From contig JADGQD010000082.1 of the NCBI GenBank assembly GCA_017882065.1, positions 1-8,464 of the forward strand: DNA of 8,464 nucleotides. Reading direction: 5' to 3'. The notes under the pieces are model-generated. The model was not told the origin of the DNA and made no database searches. It saw nothing but the letters and a program-made list of their open reading frames with translations. Made by a program: the position numbers and the translations under genes. This document shows, one piece after another, positions 8,085 to 8,464 of this stretch. Within the stretch, counting starts at the first letter, position 1. Every line of letters starts with the position of its first letter. This stretch comes from Anaerolineales bacterium (GTDB lineage: Bacteria; Chloroflexota; Anaerolineae; Anaerolineales; Villigracilaceae).

Positions 8085-8279
8085 TTATTTTACAAACAGA
8101 GCGATGAGTTGGTTCTGGAAAATTGCCAGCACAATCAGGATGGCGAAGAACGTTCCGGCCAGGAGGCCGATATGTTTCAGGTCGCGCTTGATGATGCTGT
8201 AATCCGGGTTGAACTCGACGGCTTTCGCCGTTAAGGAAGAGACCCGGCGGGGAGCCTGACGTTTGTTTTTCTTGCTCAT
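8085..8279 (-). CDS. Small single-pass membrane protein, sortase-linked, unknown function
   Basis: A 64-residue protein I do not recognise. The N-terminus is basic (K3, K4, K6, R7, R11, R12), followed by a polar stretch with FNPDYSIIKRDLKHIG at 23-38, then one hydrophobic helix from about 37 to 54, extending hydrophobically to 63, ending V-K. The charge pattern predicts the N-terminus inside and a very short tail outside. ATG 8279 has AGGAG (8285-8289) 5 bases upstream. The gene starts 8 bases after the sortase stop, and that stop codon overlaps its ribosome binding site, so translational coupling is likely. A good start signal and sensible membrane layout support it as a real gene despite its size. 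A role with the sortase, or as a small envelope or translocation accessory protein, is only a guess. Confidence 0.75.
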   Translation of the reverse strand: MSKKNKRQAPRRVSSLTAKAVEFNPDYSIIKRDLKHIGLLAGTFFAILIVLAIFQNQLIALFVK

Positions 8280-8287
8280 AGAATCTC

Positions 8288-8464
8288 CTAAGGATTTTGA
8301 AGTTTCGCAAACACAACAATGCGTTTGTTATCAACCATATACGGGTAACAACTGATGAGCGTGACGGTTGGGTCGCTGGTGGGGTTCATCACTTCCACCT
8401 GACTTGGCTCGACGATGCGCGTTTCGGCCACGAGGTAAACATACTGCTGCTGCATCGTATACAG
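8288..8464 (-). CDS. Sortase C-terminal part (5' end beyond window)
   Basis: The last 58 residues of a sortase, a membrane-anchored cysteine transpeptidase that cleaves sorting signals and joins secreted proteins to the cell surface or to one another. The minus-strand frame from 8464 reads L-Y-T-M-Q-Q-Q-Y-V-Y-L-V-A-E-T-R-I-V-E-P, then DPTVTLISCYPYMVDNKR and IVVFAKLQNP-stop. TLISC carries the catalytic cysteine (TLxTC motif, Thr to Ser), and NKRIVVFA carries the catalytic arginine. Spacing of these motifs is that of sortases of the class D/E kind; the catalytic histidine would be further upstream and is not visible. The stop TAG (8290-8288) sits within the TTAGGAG ribosome binding site of the small membrane protein gene. 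No LPXTG-type substrate is present in this window. Confidence 0.9.
   Translation of the reverse strand: MYTMQQQYVYLVAETRIVEPSQVEVMNPTSDPTVTLISCYPYMVDNKRIVVFAKLQNP

Noticed and set aside
8029..8334. A 101-codon minus-strand frame overlapping the small membrane protein and sortase end
   Set aside because: The two frames it overlaps have a ribosome binding site and a recognisable sortase end; this frame has neither.
6788..8464. A dedicated defence or novel multi-gene system in the sortase-membrane protein-methyltransferase run
   Set aside because: The methyltransferase is a housekeeping RNA-modification type, not a DNA methylase, and no nuclease, toxin or phage-related gene is present.

Overview
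The window looks like a piece of a Chloroflexota (Anaerolineae-type) chromosome. This is inferred from the gene content: a lipoprotein with a Thr/Pro-rich linker and a four-tryptophan (NBR1-like) Ig domain, a sortase of a Gram-positive-like type, and moderately GC-rich coding sequence. No 16S or other definitive marker is present.

Layout. Plus strand, left half: the 3' nine-tenths of an AcnA-type aconitase (1-2454, start off the left edge), then two tandem paralogous PlsC-like acyltransferases (2728-3393 and 3569-4255). Minus strand, right half, in transcription order from the right edge: the last 58 residues of a sortase (8464-8288), a 64-residue single-pass membrane protein (8279-8085), a TrmA/RlmD-type RNA uracil-5-methyltransferase with an Fe-S cysteine set (8032-6788), a secreted lipoprotein with three 78-residue repeats (6655-5339), and a creatininase-family metal amidohydrolase (5209-4418). 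The plus and minus blocks converge at 4256-4417.

Only two groups look functionally linked. The acyltransferase pair is probably a duplication acting in phospholipid or other lipid acylation at the membrane. The sortase and the small membrane protein are tightly coupled (8-nt gap; the sortase stop lies inside the next gene's ribosome binding site), and the methyltransferase may be read through from them. The aconitase (TCA cycle), lipoprotein and creatininase homologue appear to be independent units.

Non-coding content: two very stable GC-rich hairpins sharing a GGCGGGC-nnn-GCCCGCC core sit just after the two plus-strand gene ends, each followed by a second, unrelated hairpin. A clear intrinsic terminator follows the lipoprotein gene. 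I found no mobile element, CRISPR array, tRNA or rRNA. No convincing new multi-gene system is visible; the most distinctive items are the repeat-bearing lipoprotein, the palindrome family and the sortase-linked small membrane protein.
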